38,007 nucleotides of DNA from an uncultured Pseudomonadota bacterium (GCA_913055645.1 CAJXLC010000021.1:1-38007), one strand, 5' to 3'. Positions 1 to 9,968 are shown, counted from the first letter of the stretch. Translations and numbers: made by a program. Notes: generated by a model not told the origin, from the letters alone.

Positions 1-98
1 CCACCATGATCACGATTGGTTTCAACCCAACCATTAAGACGAACCTGTTGTCTAAGATGTGTACTACGAAAATCACCACAGTATGTACGCGCTATCAT
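1..98 (-). CDS. aspS: Aspartyl-tRNA synthetase, N-terminal fragment (gene runs off the window)
   Basis: The reverse strand from 98 down to 1 is an open frame of 32 codons starting MIARTYCGDFRSTHLRQQ and continuing through GWVETNRDHGG. This matches the start of bacterial AspRS, which has an M-R-T-x-Y-C-G-x-L opening followed by the OB-fold segment V-x-L-x-G-W-V-x-x-R-R-D-x-G. The start is well supported: GGAGG (complement of 107-111) lies 8 bases before the ATG at 98-96. AspRS charges tRNA with aspartate in the cytoplasm. Because gatCAB is also in this window, the enzyme may be of the non-discriminating kind that also makes Asp-tRNA(Asn), but the discriminating residues lie outside the window. 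The gene is divergent from ung. Confidence 0.85.
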   Translation of the reverse strand, partial: MIARTYCGDFRSTHLRQQVRLNGWVETNRDHG

Positions 99-268
99 TG
101 CGAAAGCCTCCGAAATCATTGCTTTTGGCCAACTTCATATCCAACCATTACCAAAAGGCGGCGCAGCATACCCTTATCGCTCTTTTCCTGCAAAGAATCC
201 GCATAAATTTATGATAAAAGCGTACCATGCTGCTAATTTTAAAGCGTTAGGAGTAACCTTCCCTCCCC
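99..268. promoter_or_regulatory. Divergent intergenic region between aspS and ung
   Basis: These 170 bases separate the aspS start (minus) from the ung start (plus) and must hold at least the aspS control signals. The only clear element is the aspS Shine-Dalgarno sequence GGAGG (complement of 107-111). On the plus strand, AGGAG at 249-253 is 15 bases before the ung ATG, which is longer than the usual spacing, and the stretch between is pyrimidine-rich (CCTTCCCTCCCC). AT-rich segments near 205-245 could hold promoter elements for either direction, but I cannot assign hexamers with confidence. Confidence 0.4.
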
Positions 269-997
269 ATGAATACACATATTAAATTAGAACCACTATG
301 GAAAAAACATTTAATCGATGAGTTCTCACAAGATTACATGACCTCATTACGCTCTTTTCTACAGGCTGAAAAACAACAGCAAAAAATTATTTATCCACCG
401 GCCAAACAATGGTTCTCAGCGCTAAACACAACACCTTTTAATCAGGTAAAGGTTGTGATTCTTGGACAAGATCCCTATCACGGCGAAAATCAGGCACATG
501 GACTATGTTTTTCCGTGCCGCCAACCACCAAAATACCGCCATCACTGATCAATATTTACAAAGAACTTCAAAGTGATTTAAACATTCCACCTGCGCAACA
601 TGGCTGCTTAATCCACTGGGCGAAACAAGGTGTTTTACTGCTCAATAGCGTATTAACTGTCGAACAAGGTCTTGCTGCATCTCATCAAAACAAAGGCTGG
701 GAGCGTTTTACCGATGCCATTATCACTCAAATCAATGCATATACCGAACACACTGTCTTTATACTTTGGGGTGGTTATGCACAAAAAAAAGGCGCTAATA
801 TTGATACCAATAAACATCTCATTATCAAAGCACCCCATCCATCACCCCTATCTGTATATAGAGGTTTTTTTGGTGGCCGTTATTTTTCCCATGCTAACGC
901 ATATTTAAAGCAATACGGAAAAACACCTATTGACTGGGAACTACCTGATCTCAATACCGCTATCAAAGAGTACAAACAAACACAAAATACCCATTAG
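269..997 (+). CDS. ung: Uracil-DNA glycosylase, family 1
   Basis: This enzyme excises uracil from DNA (from cytosine deamination or dUMP incorporation), the first step of base excision repair. The 242-residue length is close to the usual 220-230. The water-activating motif GQDPYH is at residues 66-71 with catalytic Asp68, and the DNA-intercalation motif HPSPLS is at 190-195 with His190 as the second catalytic residue. The uracil-pocket segments (GLCFSVP near 78-84 and LLLNSVLTV near 123-131) are intact. The ATG at 269 is the only suitable start for a full-length N-terminus, although its AGGAG is 15 bases upstream. The gene stands alone ahead of radA. Confidence 0.97.
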   Translation: MNTHIKLEPLWKKHLIDEFSQDYMTSLRSFLQAEKQQQKIIYPPAKQWFSALNTTPFNQVKVVILGQDPYHGENQAHGLCFSVPPTTKIPPSLINIYKELQSDLNIPPAQHGCLIHWAKQGVLLLNSVLTVEQGLAASHQNKGWERFTDAIITQINAYTEHTVFILWGGYAQKKGANIDTNKHLIIKAPHPSPLSVYRGFFGGRYFSHANAYLKQYGKTPIDWELPDLNTAIKEYKQTQNTH

Positions 998-1063
998 CAT
1001 AAAAACAGCACTATTTACGACAATATCATGACAAGCCGACCTAGCCTCTGCTAGCTTACGCGC

Positions 1064-2440
1064 ATGGCTAAATCCTTATTCGTATGTCAAAGCTGCGGCT
1101 CAGAACATCGCAAATGGGCAGGGCAATGCCCCGATTGTAATGATTGGAACTGTATCAGCGAGCAGGTGGTTGAAAATAACCCACGTGTTGGCAAAAAAGG
1201 TAAAGCACTCAATACCATATCCATTAACAATATCTCTACAGAAGAAAGTCCACGCCGCTCCACCAATATTGAAGAATTAGATCGCGTATTGGGCGGTGGC
1301 ATTGTACCCGGCTCTGCCATTTTAATGGGTGGCGAGCCTGGCATTGGGAAATCTACTATTTTATTACAAGCAGCAGCCAAACTCTCTGCACAAGGTACGG
1401 TACTTTATATCACGGGTGAAGAATCCACCCAGCAAGTGCGCCTACGCGGCGAACGAATTAAAGCACTGCATCCCAAACTACAATTGGTCTCAGCATGTGA
1501 ACTGGAATCCATGCTTGCAACCATTAGTGAGCTTAAACCCATTGCCGTGATTGTTGATTCGATTCAAACTACCGTCAGTAACCGCTTAACCAGTGCACCA
1601 GGCACGGTCTCACAAGTACGTGATTGTGCATCTGCGCTGATTCAAAATTGCAAGCAACAAGGACACGCGCTTATTTTGGTCGGACATGTCACCAAGGACG
1701 GAGCTTTGGCAGGGCCGCGCGTATTGGAACACATGGTTGATGCCGTACTTTATTTTGAAGGTGATCGTGGTCATGCCCATCGCATTTTGCGAGCTGTAAA
1801 AAATCGTTTTGGTCCTGCGGGTGAAATTGGTGTATTTGAAATGTCAGATGCTGGACTGATTGGCATCCGTGATGCCTCACGACTGTTTTTATCAGAACGT
1901 GCAGCGGACATTCCAGGCTCTGTTGTATTGGCATGCATGGAAGGCACGCGTCCTTTACTTGTTGAAGTACAAGCCTTGGTTGCACCAACCGTCTATGCCA
2001 CACCCAAACGCTCATCCGTTGGACTGGATGTGAATCGCATTGCCATGTTGACTGCAGTATTGGAGCGCCGCATTGGCATCCCTCTCTCTGGACATGATGT
2101 GTATGTGAATGTTGCCGGTGGAGCGAAGATTTCTGAGCCTGCTGCGGATATTGCGGTGTTATTGGCAATCCTTTCTGCATACCAAGAAAAGCCCTTGCCA
2201 CATCACATGGCGGTATTTGGAGAAGTGGGGTTAACAGGTGAAATAAGACCTGTTGGGAGCCCAGAAAATCGCGCCAGAGAAGCTGCTAATTTGGGCTTTA
2301 CACAATTACTTATGCCACATGAAAATCATACAAGAGTGCAGGAAGCCAATCTTGCTGCTACGCTTCGCGACACAACGACTGCGCCTGAGTTTATTTCTAT
2401 CAAACATCTATCAGGCGCAGCACAAATGGCTTTACACTAA
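1064..2440 (+). CDS. radA: DNA repair protein RadA (branch-migration ATPase)
   Basis: RadA is a RecA-related hexameric helicase that drives branch migration of recombination intermediates. The 458 residues show the full family layout. An N-terminal zinc finger uses Cys8, Cys11, Cys22 and Cys25. The RecA-like ATPase core has Walker A GGEPGIGKS at 89-97 and the RadA-specific KNRFG motif at 246-250. The C-terminal Lon-protease-like domain (VNVAGGAKISEPAADIAVLLA and onward) also contains a GEVGLTGEIRPV segment. There is no recognisable Shine-Dalgarno sequence before the ATG. Instead a small perfect hairpin (CTAGC-CTCT-GCTAG, 1041-1054) ends 9 bases upstream. The gene precedes cvpA-purF in the same direction. 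Confidence 0.97.
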   Translation: MAKSLFVCQSCGSEHRKWAGQCPDCNDWNCISEQVVENNPRVGKKGKALNTISINNISTEESPRRSTNIEELDRVLGGGIVPGSAILMGGEPGIGKSTILLQAAAKLSAQGTVLYITGEESTQQVRLRGERIKALHPKLQLVSACELESMLATISELKPIAVIVDSIQTTVSNRLTSAPGTVSQVRDCASALIQNCKQQGHALILVGHVTKDGALAGPRVLEHMVDAVLYFEGDRGHAHRILRAVKNRFGPAGEIGVFEMSDAGLIGIRDASRLFLSERAADIPGSVVLACMEGTRPLLVEVQALVAPTVYATPKRSSVGLDVNRIAMLTAVLERRIGIPLSGHDVYVNVAGGAKISEPAADIAVLLAILSAYQEKPLPHHMAVFGEVGLTGEIRPVGSPENRAREAANLGFTQLLMPHENHTRVQEANLAATLRDTTTAPEFISIKHLSGAAQMALH

Positions 2441-2519
2441 GAGGTATAAAAGGTTTTGTATGTATTCAACACTTTCACGCAATACAGAGCTGCAATACAG
2501 ACAAACATGGGCGGTATAA

Positions 2520-3122
2520 GTGAACTATTTTGACTATATTCTCATAGGCATTGTTGGTCTCTCCATGGTGCTTTCACTATGGCGAGGTTTTGTTCGTGAA
2601 ATTATCTCACTAATTGGGTTGGTTGCGGCATTTTTGATTGCCAGCCGCACATCAGGCGTTGCGGGTGATTTCTTAGATCAATGGATTCCCAATAGTACAA
2701 CAGCCGATATTGCTGGTTTTGTGATGATATTTGTTGTTGTTATGATTGTTATCGGGCTTATCGGCGCGCTGATTCGTAAGCTTGTTGATATGGCAGACCT
2801 TACCGCAACTGATCGTACATTGGGCATATTTTTCGGTATTGCTCGCGGCTTATTACTCATCGCCTTATCCTTTCTTATTTACACATCTTATAGCAAACCC
2901 GACCAAGCTTGGGCTAAGAAAAGTCTGTTAACACCCTACGCAATTCAAGCTGCTAACTTATTGGGGCAAGCTATTCCCGAGGGCTATCCATTTTCACGAC
3001 AAGGAAAAGCAGGAATCGCCGCACCGCAACATAAAAAAACAAGCAACAAAACCACACTTAAAGATATTCCCATTGGGGATAAACAAGCCCTAAAATCCAT
3101 TATCCGACAACAGCTCCAATGA
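2520..3122 (+). CDS. cvpA: CvpA family inner-membrane protein
   Basis: CvpA family proteins have several membrane segments. In E. coli the protein is needed for colicin V production and its gene is cotranscribed with purF. The 200 residues carry hydrophobic segments at about 4-20, 28-43, 63-86 and 100-122, with the family-typical W-R-G-F-x-R-E-x-I-S motif after the first (WRGFVREIIS). The C-terminal 70 residues are hydrophilic and basic. The start is GTG at 2520 with a weak GGGCGG upstream. The stop codon at 3120-3122 lies just before purF, so the two are very probably one transcript. The preceding 79 bases contain a tandem GCAATACAGA repeat and a TATAAA-like block near 2445 that may be promoter material. 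Confidence 0.88.
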   Translation: MNYFDYILIGIVGLSMVLSLWRGFVREIISLIGLVAAFLIASRTSGVAGDFLDQWIPNSTTADIAGFVMIFVVVMIVIGLIGALIRKLVDMADLTATDRTLGIFFGIARGLLLIALSFLIYTSYSKPDQAWAKKSLLTPYAIQAANLLGQAIPEGYPFSRQGKAGIAAPQHKKTSNKTTLKDIPIGDKQALKSIIRQQLQ

Positions 3123-3130
3123 GGCCTCTC

Positions 3131-4561
3131 ATGAACACTCTTTCTGATGATTACGACCACTTCCATGATGAATGCGGCGTATTTGGCATTTCTGATCATG
3201 CAGAGGCTGCAAATCAAACCTACCTTGGTCTATATGCACAGCAACATCGTGGTCAAGAATCTGCTGGCATTGTAACTACCGATGGTCATAGCTTTAACAG
3301 CCATCGCGGCATGGGTCTGGTCGCCGATGTATTCCAAAAGTCCGACATTAAGAAGCTCAAAGGCACTGCCGCCATTGGTCATGTTCGCTATTCAACATCA
3401 GGGGAATCAGGATTGCGCAACTGCCAGCCGTTCTCCTTTGAATATGCACACGGTGGTATCGCGATGTGTCACAATGGCAACATCGTCAATGCGCCAGAAT
3501 TACGCAAAGAACTCGAACAAGGTGGTTCTATTTTTCAATCGACTTCTGATACAGAGGTATTGATTCATTTGGTTGCAAAAAGTAAACAAACCCATATGCG
3601 CGACCGTGTAGCAGAAGCTGTGAATCGTTTAACAGGTGGCTTTTCATTACTAGTACTTGTTGAAGAACGCATCGTTGGTGTGCGTGATCGCAATGGTATT
3701 CGTCCTCTAGTCTTAGGCAAACTAGGCGATTCGTGGGTTTTGGCATCCGAAACATGCGCTTTTGATTTGGTTGGCGCGGAATATGTACGCGATGTCAAAG
3801 CTGGTGAAATGGTTATTATTGAAAATGGTAAGGTTGAAAGCCTATTTCCTTTTGATTCCACTGACCCTAAGTTTTGTGTGTTTGAATATGTTTATTTTGC
3901 ACGTCCTGACTCCACATTGGAAGGTGTTAATGTTTATGATGCTCGCTACCAAATAGGTATTGAGTTGGGTAAAGAATCCCCAATTGAAGCTGATTTAATT
4001 ATCCCTGTTCCCGATTCTGGTGTTCCACCAGCCATGGGTTATGCCGAGGCAACAAACATTCCATTTCAACTTGGTCTAATTCGTAACCATTATATTGGGC
4101 GTACGTTTATTGAGCCTCAACAATCCATTCGTAACTTTGGCGTCAAACTCAAACTCAATGCCAACCGCCATATGATTGAAGGTAAACGTGTCGTATTGGT
4201 TGATGATTCAATTGTACGCGGCACAACCAGTCGCAAAATTGTCGAGATGGTACGTGCGGCAGGCGCAAAAGAAGTACATATGCGTATTTCCAGCCCACCA
4301 ACCAAACACTCATGTTTTTATGGTGTGGACACCCCCAATGCCGAAGAACTTATGGCGAATCAGATGAGTTTGGATGAAATGTGCAAGGCTATTAATGCCG
4401 ATTCATTGGCGTTTGTATCCTTTGATGGCATGTATCGTGCGGTTGGTAAGCCTCAGAGCAGCCATTGTGATGCATGCTTTTCAGGCAACTATCCAGTCGA
4501 TATTGACCCTGCACGCTCACCACAATTATCGCTATTGCGATTCTACAGCAGAAGACCATAA
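3131..4561 (+). CDS. purF: Amidophosphoribosyltransferase (PRPP amidotransferase)
   Basis: PurF catalyses the committed step of purine synthesis, converting PRPP and glutamine to phosphoribosylamine. I chose the ATG at 3131 because GAGG lies 6 bases upstream; an in-frame ATG at 3119 overlapping the cvpA stop is an alternative. The nucleophile is the Cys of ECGVFGI, residue 15 here, so a propeptide of 14 residues must be cleaved, as in the Bacillus-type enzyme. The PRPP loop VVLVDDSIVRGTT is present. Four cysteines match the [4Fe-4S] ligands of the Bacillus enzyme: Cys249 (KFCVFEY), Cys395 (KHSCFYG), and Cys446 and Cys449 (HCDAC). This therefore looks like an Fe-S PurF, unlike E. coli PurF. 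cvpA lies directly upstream. Confidence 0.96.
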   Translation: MNTLSDDYDHFHDECGVFGISDHAEAANQTYLGLYAQQHRGQESAGIVTTDGHSFNSHRGMGLVADVFQKSDIKKLKGTAAIGHVRYSTSGESGLRNCQPFSFEYAHGGIAMCHNGNIVNAPELRKELEQGGSIFQSTSDTEVLIHLVAKSKQTHMRDRVAEAVNRLTGGFSLLVLVEERIVGVRDRNGIRPLVLGKLGDSWVLASETCAFDLVGAEYVRDVKAGEMVIIENGKVESLFPFDSTDPKFCVFEYVYFARPDSTLEGVNVYDARYQIGIELGKESPIEADLIIPVPDSGVPPAMGYAEATNIPFQLGLIRNHYIGRTFIEPQQSIRNFGVKLKLNANRHMIEGKRVVLVDDSIVRGTTSRKIVEMVRAAGAKEVHMRISSPPTKHSCFYGVDTPNAEELMANQMSLDEMCKAINADSLAFVSFDGMYRAVGKPQSSHCDACFSGNYPVDIDPARSPQLSLLRFYSRRP

Positions 4562-4652
4562 GCGCTTTTTTCATCTCCGGATGATTACGGATGATGCTAA
4601 AGTTTCGTTTCAGACCGTTAAAAAAGACATTCCAACTGGAGATAGGTTGCGC

Positions 4653-4680
4653 TTGGGTCTATGCTTCGCGCCGCTGTAAT
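4653..4680 (+). promoter_or_regulatory. Candidate sigma-70 promoter for gatCAB
   Basis: In the 159-base gap between purF and gatC, TTGGGT (4653-4658) and TGTAAT (4675-4680) are separated by 16 bases and lie about 40 bases before the gatC start. The match to consensus is moderate. The gap also contains TGTAACTATTTAG (4696-4708), a one-mismatch copy of a 13-mer found at 10009 and 17230, and GAGG just before the gatC ATG. Confidence 0.35.
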
Positions 4681-4720
4681 CTTATCAGCATAGAATGTAA
4701 CTATTTAGAGGTATCAGAAC

Positions 4721-4999
4721 ATGGATATTGATGTTCAAAAAGTCGCGATGCTCGCCCGTATTCGTCTAAACGATGACGAAGCAACTGAACTCGCCCCCCA
4801 ACTTAACGAAATTCTTGGTTATGTGGATCAACTTGCTGCGGTCAATACCGATGGCATTACGCCCACAGCACATCCCCATGATGCAGCCATGCCACTACGC
4901 GCCAATGTCGTGACCAATGGCAATCGCCGTGATGCATTGCAGGCTGTTGCTCCAAAAACAGAATCTGGACTTTACGTTGTACCGAAGGTGATTGAATAA
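4721..4999 (+). CDS. gatC: Asp/Glu-tRNA amidotransferase subunit C
   Basis: GatC is the small subunit that wraps around GatA and stabilises the GatCAB complex. The 92 residues fit the family length. The sequence opens with the typical V-x-x-x-A-x-L-A-R-I-x-L (VQKVAMLARIRL), followed by LNEILGYVDQLAAVNTDGI, which resembles the conserved helix before the D/N-T-x-x-V-x-P turn. It ends with GLYVVPKVIE, the usual F-x-V-P-K-V-I/V-E terminus. A GAGG lies upstream of the ATG. The stop overlaps the gatA start by one base (TAATG), so translation of the two is probably coupled. Confidence 0.95.
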   Translation: MDIDVQKVAMLARIRLNDDEATELAPQLNEILGYVDQLAAVNTDGITPTAHPHDAAMPLRANVVTNGNRRDALQAVAPKTESGLYVVPKVIE

Positions 5000-6480
5000 T
5001 GCCATTTAGCTCTTTATCCCATATCCAAACACGCTTAGATAACGCGGAAACCACCGCTGTCGAAGTTGCACAATTATATTTAGATCGTATTGCAACGCAC
5101 AATGAAACACTCAACGCATTTGTATATATTGATGCCGAACATGTGTTAGCACAGGCTGAAGCATCAGATAAACATCGTGCCAAGCATGGTGCGCGCGCTT
5201 TAGAAGGTTTACCCATTGCCGTGAAAGATATTTTTTGCACGCAGAATGGTCCGACCCAGTGTTGCTCGAATATTTTAAAAGATTTCCACGCCCCTTACGA
5301 TGCCCATGTGATTACCAAACTCAAAGAAGCTGGTGCAGTATTGGTTGGCAAAACCAATATGGATGAATTCGCCATGGGTTCATCGAATGAAACATCAGCC
5401 TTTGGTCCTTGTCGCAACCCTTGGAACACCGATACTATTCCTGGTGGTTCATCTGGCGGTTCTGCTGCTGCTGTATCCGCAGCACTTACCCCTGCTGCAT
5501 TAGGCACCGATACAGGTGGCTCGATTCGTCAGCCTGCATCACTCACGGGCATTACAGGCTTAAAACCTACCTATGGTCGTGTATCTCGCCGTGGCATTAT
5601 CGCCTTTGCATCATCATTGGATCAAGCAGGACCCATGACACGTACGGTTAAAGATGCAGCTATGATTACATCTGTGATTTCAGGGCATGATTCAGGTGAT
5701 GCAACATCCGTAGCCGATGCGCCTGAACTTGATTGGCTTGCTGCATGTGATAAAACTGACATGAAAGGTTTGCGCATTGGCGTTCCCAAAGAATATTTTG
5801 TCGAAGGTATGGACGCGGAAGTGCGTGCTTCCGTCGAAGCTGCATTGAAACAATGTGAAGCTTTGGGTGCTGAGTTGGTCGATATTTCATTGCCCAATAC
5901 CAAACTTGCTGTCGCGGCATATTATGTCATTGCACCATCAGAAGCTTCGGCGAATTTATCACGTTACGATAGTGTTCGTTTTGGTCATCGCTGTGACAAC
6001 CCAGAAGATTTATTGGATATGTATACCCGCTCACGCGATGAAGGTTTTGGCGCGGAAGTAAAACGTCGTATTTTAACAGGGGCATTTGCCCTATCTTCAG
6101 GTTACTACGATGCTTATTATTTAAAAGCACAACAAGTGCGCACCATGATTCAACAAGATTTTCTCACTGCTTTTGAAAATGTGGACATTATCGCAACACC
6201 TACCAGCCCAATTACAGCATTCAAACTTGGTGAAAAAACAGATGACCCACTGACTATGTATTTATCGGATATTTATACGATTGCCGTGAACTTGGCAGGG
6301 CTTCCTGGTCTATCTCAACCATGTGGTTTTTCGGCTGATTTACCTGTTGGGCTACAGTGGATTGCACCAGCATGGCGTGAAGATGTATTGCTTAGCGCAG
6401 CATCTGCCTATGAAGGTGCAACAGATTGGCATAATAAATCTCCAAAAGCGTTTGATGAAGTATCAGGAGGCGAATCATGA
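4999..6480 (+). CDS. gatA: Asp/Glu-tRNA amidotransferase subunit A (amidase)
   Basis: GatA hydrolyses glutamine and passes ammonia to GatB, which amidates misacylated Glu-tRNA(Gln) or Asp-tRNA(Asn). At 493 residues it is full length. The amidase-signature triad is intact: Lys76 (AVKDIF), cis-Ser151 (first Ser of GGSSGGS) and nucleophile Ser175 (TDTGGSIRQP). The flanking GTNMDEFAMGSSNE-like segment (GKTNMDEFAMGSS) is also present. The gene overlaps gatC by one base and gatB by four (ATGA at 6477-6480). Presence of the complete trio implies that Gln-tRNA, Asn-tRNA or both are made indirectly in this organism. Confidence 0.97.
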   Translation: MPFSSLSHIQTRLDNAETTAVEVAQLYLDRIATHNETLNAFVYIDAEHVLAQAEASDKHRAKHGARALEGLPIAVKDIFCTQNGPTQCCSNILKDFHAPYDAHVITKLKEAGAVLVGKTNMDEFAMGSSNETSAFGPCRNPWNTDTIPGGSSGGSAAAVSAALTPAALGTDTGGSIRQPASLTGITGLKPTYGRVSRRGIIAFASSLDQAGPMTRTVKDAAMITSVISGHDSGDATSVADAPELDWLAACDKTDMKGLRIGVPKEYFVEGMDAEVRASVEAALKQCEALGAELVDISLPNTKLAVAAYYVIAPSEASANLSRYDSVRFGHRCDNPEDLLDMYTRSRDEGFGAEVKRRILTGAFALSSGYYDAYYLKAQQVRTMIQQDFLTAFENVDIIATPTSPITAFKLGEKTDDPLTMYLSDIYTIAVNLAGLPGLSQPCGFSADLPVGLQWIAPAWREDVLLSAASAYEGATDWHNKSPKAFDEVSGGES

Positions 6481-7910
6481 ATTGGGAAGTCGTCATTGGA
6501 CTAGAAGTTCATTGCCAAATCAATACAAAGACCAAAGCATTTTGTGGTTGTTCAACCGCATTTGGTTCCGAACCTAATACCCAGACATGCCCTGTTTGTT
6601 TGGGTATGCCTGGTCAATTGCCCGTCTTAAATACCTTGGCTGTTGATAAGACCATTCTCACAGGTTTAGCCATTGGTGCCCAAATCAATCTTGAATCCAA
6701 ATTTGACCGCAAGAACTATTTCTACCCTGATTTGCCCAAGGGCTATCAGATTACACAATTTACTGTGCCGTTGGTTGAACATGGTTATATAGATATCACC
6801 ACCAAAGACCGTGGTGATCGCCGTATTGGCATTACCCGCATTCATATGGAAGAAGATGCAGGTAAATCCATGCATGAAGGTTTGGATGCGGTTTCTCATA
6901 TTGATTTAAACCGCTCTGGTATTCCTTTGATGGAAATCGTTTCTGAGCCTGACATGCGCTCTTCCGATGAAGCCATTGCCTATTTGAAAAACCTACACCA
7001 AGTGATTCGTTTCTTGGGCGTTTCTGGTGCGGATATGGAAAAAGGTCAGTTCCGTTGTGATGCTAATGTGTCGGTGCGTCACCCTGGAGATGAATTTGGC
7101 ACACGCACGGAAATGAAAAACATGAACTCCTTCCGCTTTATCAAGCAAGCCATTGATTATGAAGTTATGCGTCAGATTGAAGTCATTGAAGATGGTGGTG
7201 AAGTGGTTCAAGAATCACGTTTATGGGATTCTGTAAAAAATGAATCACGCTCTATGCGTTCCAAAGAAGAAGCCAATGATTATCGCTACTTCCCAGAGCC
7301 TGATTTACCACCCTTGCGTGTTTCTCAACTTGAAGTGGACAATATCAAAGCTGGCATGCCAGAGCTTCCACATCAATTGCGTGCGCGCTTTGAAACGGAA
7401 TTTGGTTTGTCTGCCTATGATGCTGATGTACTTACCCAAACACGCGAACTATCGGATTGGTATGAAGCCTTGGTTGCAGCACATCCTGCTGACCCCAAAC
7501 GTTGTGCCAATTGGATGGCAAATGAATTGTTGGGTCGTTTAAAAGAGTTGAATAAAAACATTGAAGACTCGCCTGTTTCTCCAAATCAATTTGGTGAACT
7601 TATGGATAGGATGGGTGATAATACCATATCAGGTAAAATCGCTAAAGATGTACTCGATGCAATGCTTGAATCTGGCAAAAGTGCTGATGCCATCATTGAT
7701 GAAAAAGGACTTAAACAAGTCTCTGATACAGGTGCGATTGATGCTATGATTTTAGAGATTATGGCTGCCAATCAAGGGCAAGTTGATGCTTACCGTGGTG
7801 GTAAAGATAAGCTATTTGGTTTCTTTGTTGGACAAGTCATGAAAGCATCCAAAGGCAAAGCCAACCCAGGCATGGTCAATCAGCGTTTGAAAGAATTACT
7901 TAAAGGCTAA
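6477..7910 (+). CDS. gatB: Asp/Glu-tRNA amidotransferase subunit B
   Basis: GatB binds the misacylated tRNA and performs the ATP-dependent transamidation. The 477 residues include the family opening EVVIGLEVHCQI, the FDRKNYFYPDLPKGYQITQ signature, the RIHMEEDAGK metal and ATP segment, and the C-terminal tRNA-binding YqeY-like domain (about residues 330-477). An early cysteine cluster (CGCSTAFGSEPNTQTCPVC, about residues 23-41) fits the zinc-binding version of GatB. The ATG lies inside the ATGA overlap with gatA. Transcription ends at the hairpin 7931-7964, about 20 bases after the stop. Confidence 0.97.
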   Translation: MNWEVVIGLEVHCQINTKTKAFCGCSTAFGSEPNTQTCPVCLGMPGQLPVLNTLAVDKTILTGLAIGAQINLESKFDRKNYFYPDLPKGYQITQFTVPLVEHGYIDITTKDRGDRRIGITRIHMEEDAGKSMHEGLDAVSHIDLNRSGIPLMEIVSEPDMRSSDEAIAYLKNLHQVIRFLGVSGADMEKGQFRCDANVSVRHPGDEFGTRTEMKNMNSFRFIKQAIDYEVMRQIEVIEDGGEVVQESRLWDSVKNESRSMRSKEEANDYRYFPEPDLPPLRVSQLEVDNIKAGMPELPHQLRARFETEFGLSAYDADVLTQTRELSDWYEALVAAHPADPKRCANWMANELLGRLKELNKNIEDSPVSPNQFGELMDRMGDNTISGKIAKDVLDAMLESGKSADAIIDEKGLKQVSDTGAIDAMILEIMAANQGQVDAYRGGKDKLFGFFVGQVMKASKGKANPGMVNQRLKELLKG

Positions 7911-7930
7911 TAAAGTCTCTATGCCCAACA

Positions 7931-7967
7931 AAAAATCCAGTGATTGCAAAATCACTGGATTTTTTTA
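7931..7967. terminator. Strong bidirectional intrinsic terminator after gatB and the cytochrome c gene
   Basis: A perfect 15-bp stem (7931-7945 with 7950-7964) closes a GCAA tetraloop and is followed by a T run on the plus strand; on the minus strand it is likewise preceded and followed by A/T runs (TTTTT after the stem). It lies between the convergent gatB and cytochrome c genes, so it can end both transcripts. Confidence 0.92.
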
Positions 7968-7982
7968 TAACTATAAGAAGTC

Positions 7983-8393
7983 TTATTTTAAGGTTTTTAA
8001 ATACTCAATAATATCTTTACGATTTTGCTCAATTTGCATTTCAGGAAGGGTCGGCATAATCAAACCGTAAGGATTAGCCTCAACTACAGCCTTGGCAGTT
8101 TCATCTTGTTTAGAAAAAGTTTCAGGACCCTGTAACCACTGATTCAACCAAACTGCATCATGACGGGTTAAAACATCTTTCAAACCAGGGCAACCAACAG
8201 CGCTGTCTTCATAATCAATACGGTGACAATGCGTGCAAATGCCATCAAAAATTTCTTTGCCGCGCTTGGCATCTGCCTGCGGTGCCTCAGCCACCTTGAC
8301 AGCCTCAGTAGCTACAGCAGCACCTTCCGCCAAGGCAGGTATGGACAGGAAAAATGGCAATATCAAAATTATCAACTGTCTCAAATGCATCAT
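7983..8393 (-). CDS. Secreted small class I cytochrome c
   Basis: This is a 136-residue protein with a signal peptide (about residues 1-22, hydrophobic core LIILILPFFL, cleavage near ALA). An Ala/Val/Glu-rich linker follows, then a single haem-binding site CTHCH at 53-57. Met113 in YGLIMPTLPEM is the likely sixth haem ligand. The C-terminal helix IIEYLKTLK is typical of class I folds, so it is a periplasmic electron carrier. An additional Cys68 (VGCPGL) is not part of the haem site. A GAGGTG lies upstream of the start, where two ATGs are adjacent (8393 or 8390). It is divergent from purB and has no redox partner gene next to it, so its electron donor and acceptor cannot be named. Confidence 0.88.
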   Translation of the reverse strand: MMHLRQLIILILPFFLSIPALAEGAAVATEAVKVAEAPQADAKRGKEIFDGICTHCHRIDYEDSAVGCPGLKDVLTRHDAVWLNQWLQGPETFSKQDETAKAVVEANPYGLIMPTLPEMQIEQNRKDIIEYLKTLK

Positions 8394-8430
8394 TACACCT
8401 CATTCCCAACAAACCTTAAAAGGAAACCTC

Positions 8431-8472
8431 ATGGGCTGCAAGCATATTCATCATCCCATTCATCAAATATAA
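8431..8472 (+). CDS. Possible 13-codon His-rich leader peptide upstream of purB
   Basis: A mini-ORF encoding MGCKHIHHPIHQI is preceded by AAAAGGAAA at a good Shine-Dalgarno distance (AGGA six to seven bases before the ATG). Four of its 13 residues are histidine. It lies in the 207-base gap between the divergent cytochrome c gene and purB, 128 bases before the purB start. A short palindrome AGCTATAGCT follows. No clear terminator with a T run follows it, so classical attenuation is not demonstrated. It may be chance. Confidence 0.2.
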   Translation: MGCKHIHHPIHQI

Positions 8473-8495
8473 GACAAAGCTATAGCTGTTCATAG

Positions 8496-9968
<1,473 letters not shown>

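Noticed and set aside
1689-2201. A 170-codon open frame on the minus strand opposite radA
   Set aside because: radA is a complete, well-conserved gene over the same bases, and the reverse product is low-complexity His/Gln-rich with no family features.
2507-2533. Eight-codon mini-ORF (MGGISELF) overlapping the cvpA start
   Set aside because: It is very short, has no ribosome site, and its ATG probably occurs by chance next to the GTG start of cvpA.
4562-4600. Possible terminator after purF (AGCGCTTTTTT)
   Set aside because: The T run is preceded by only a 6-base palindrome and no stable stem could be drawn.
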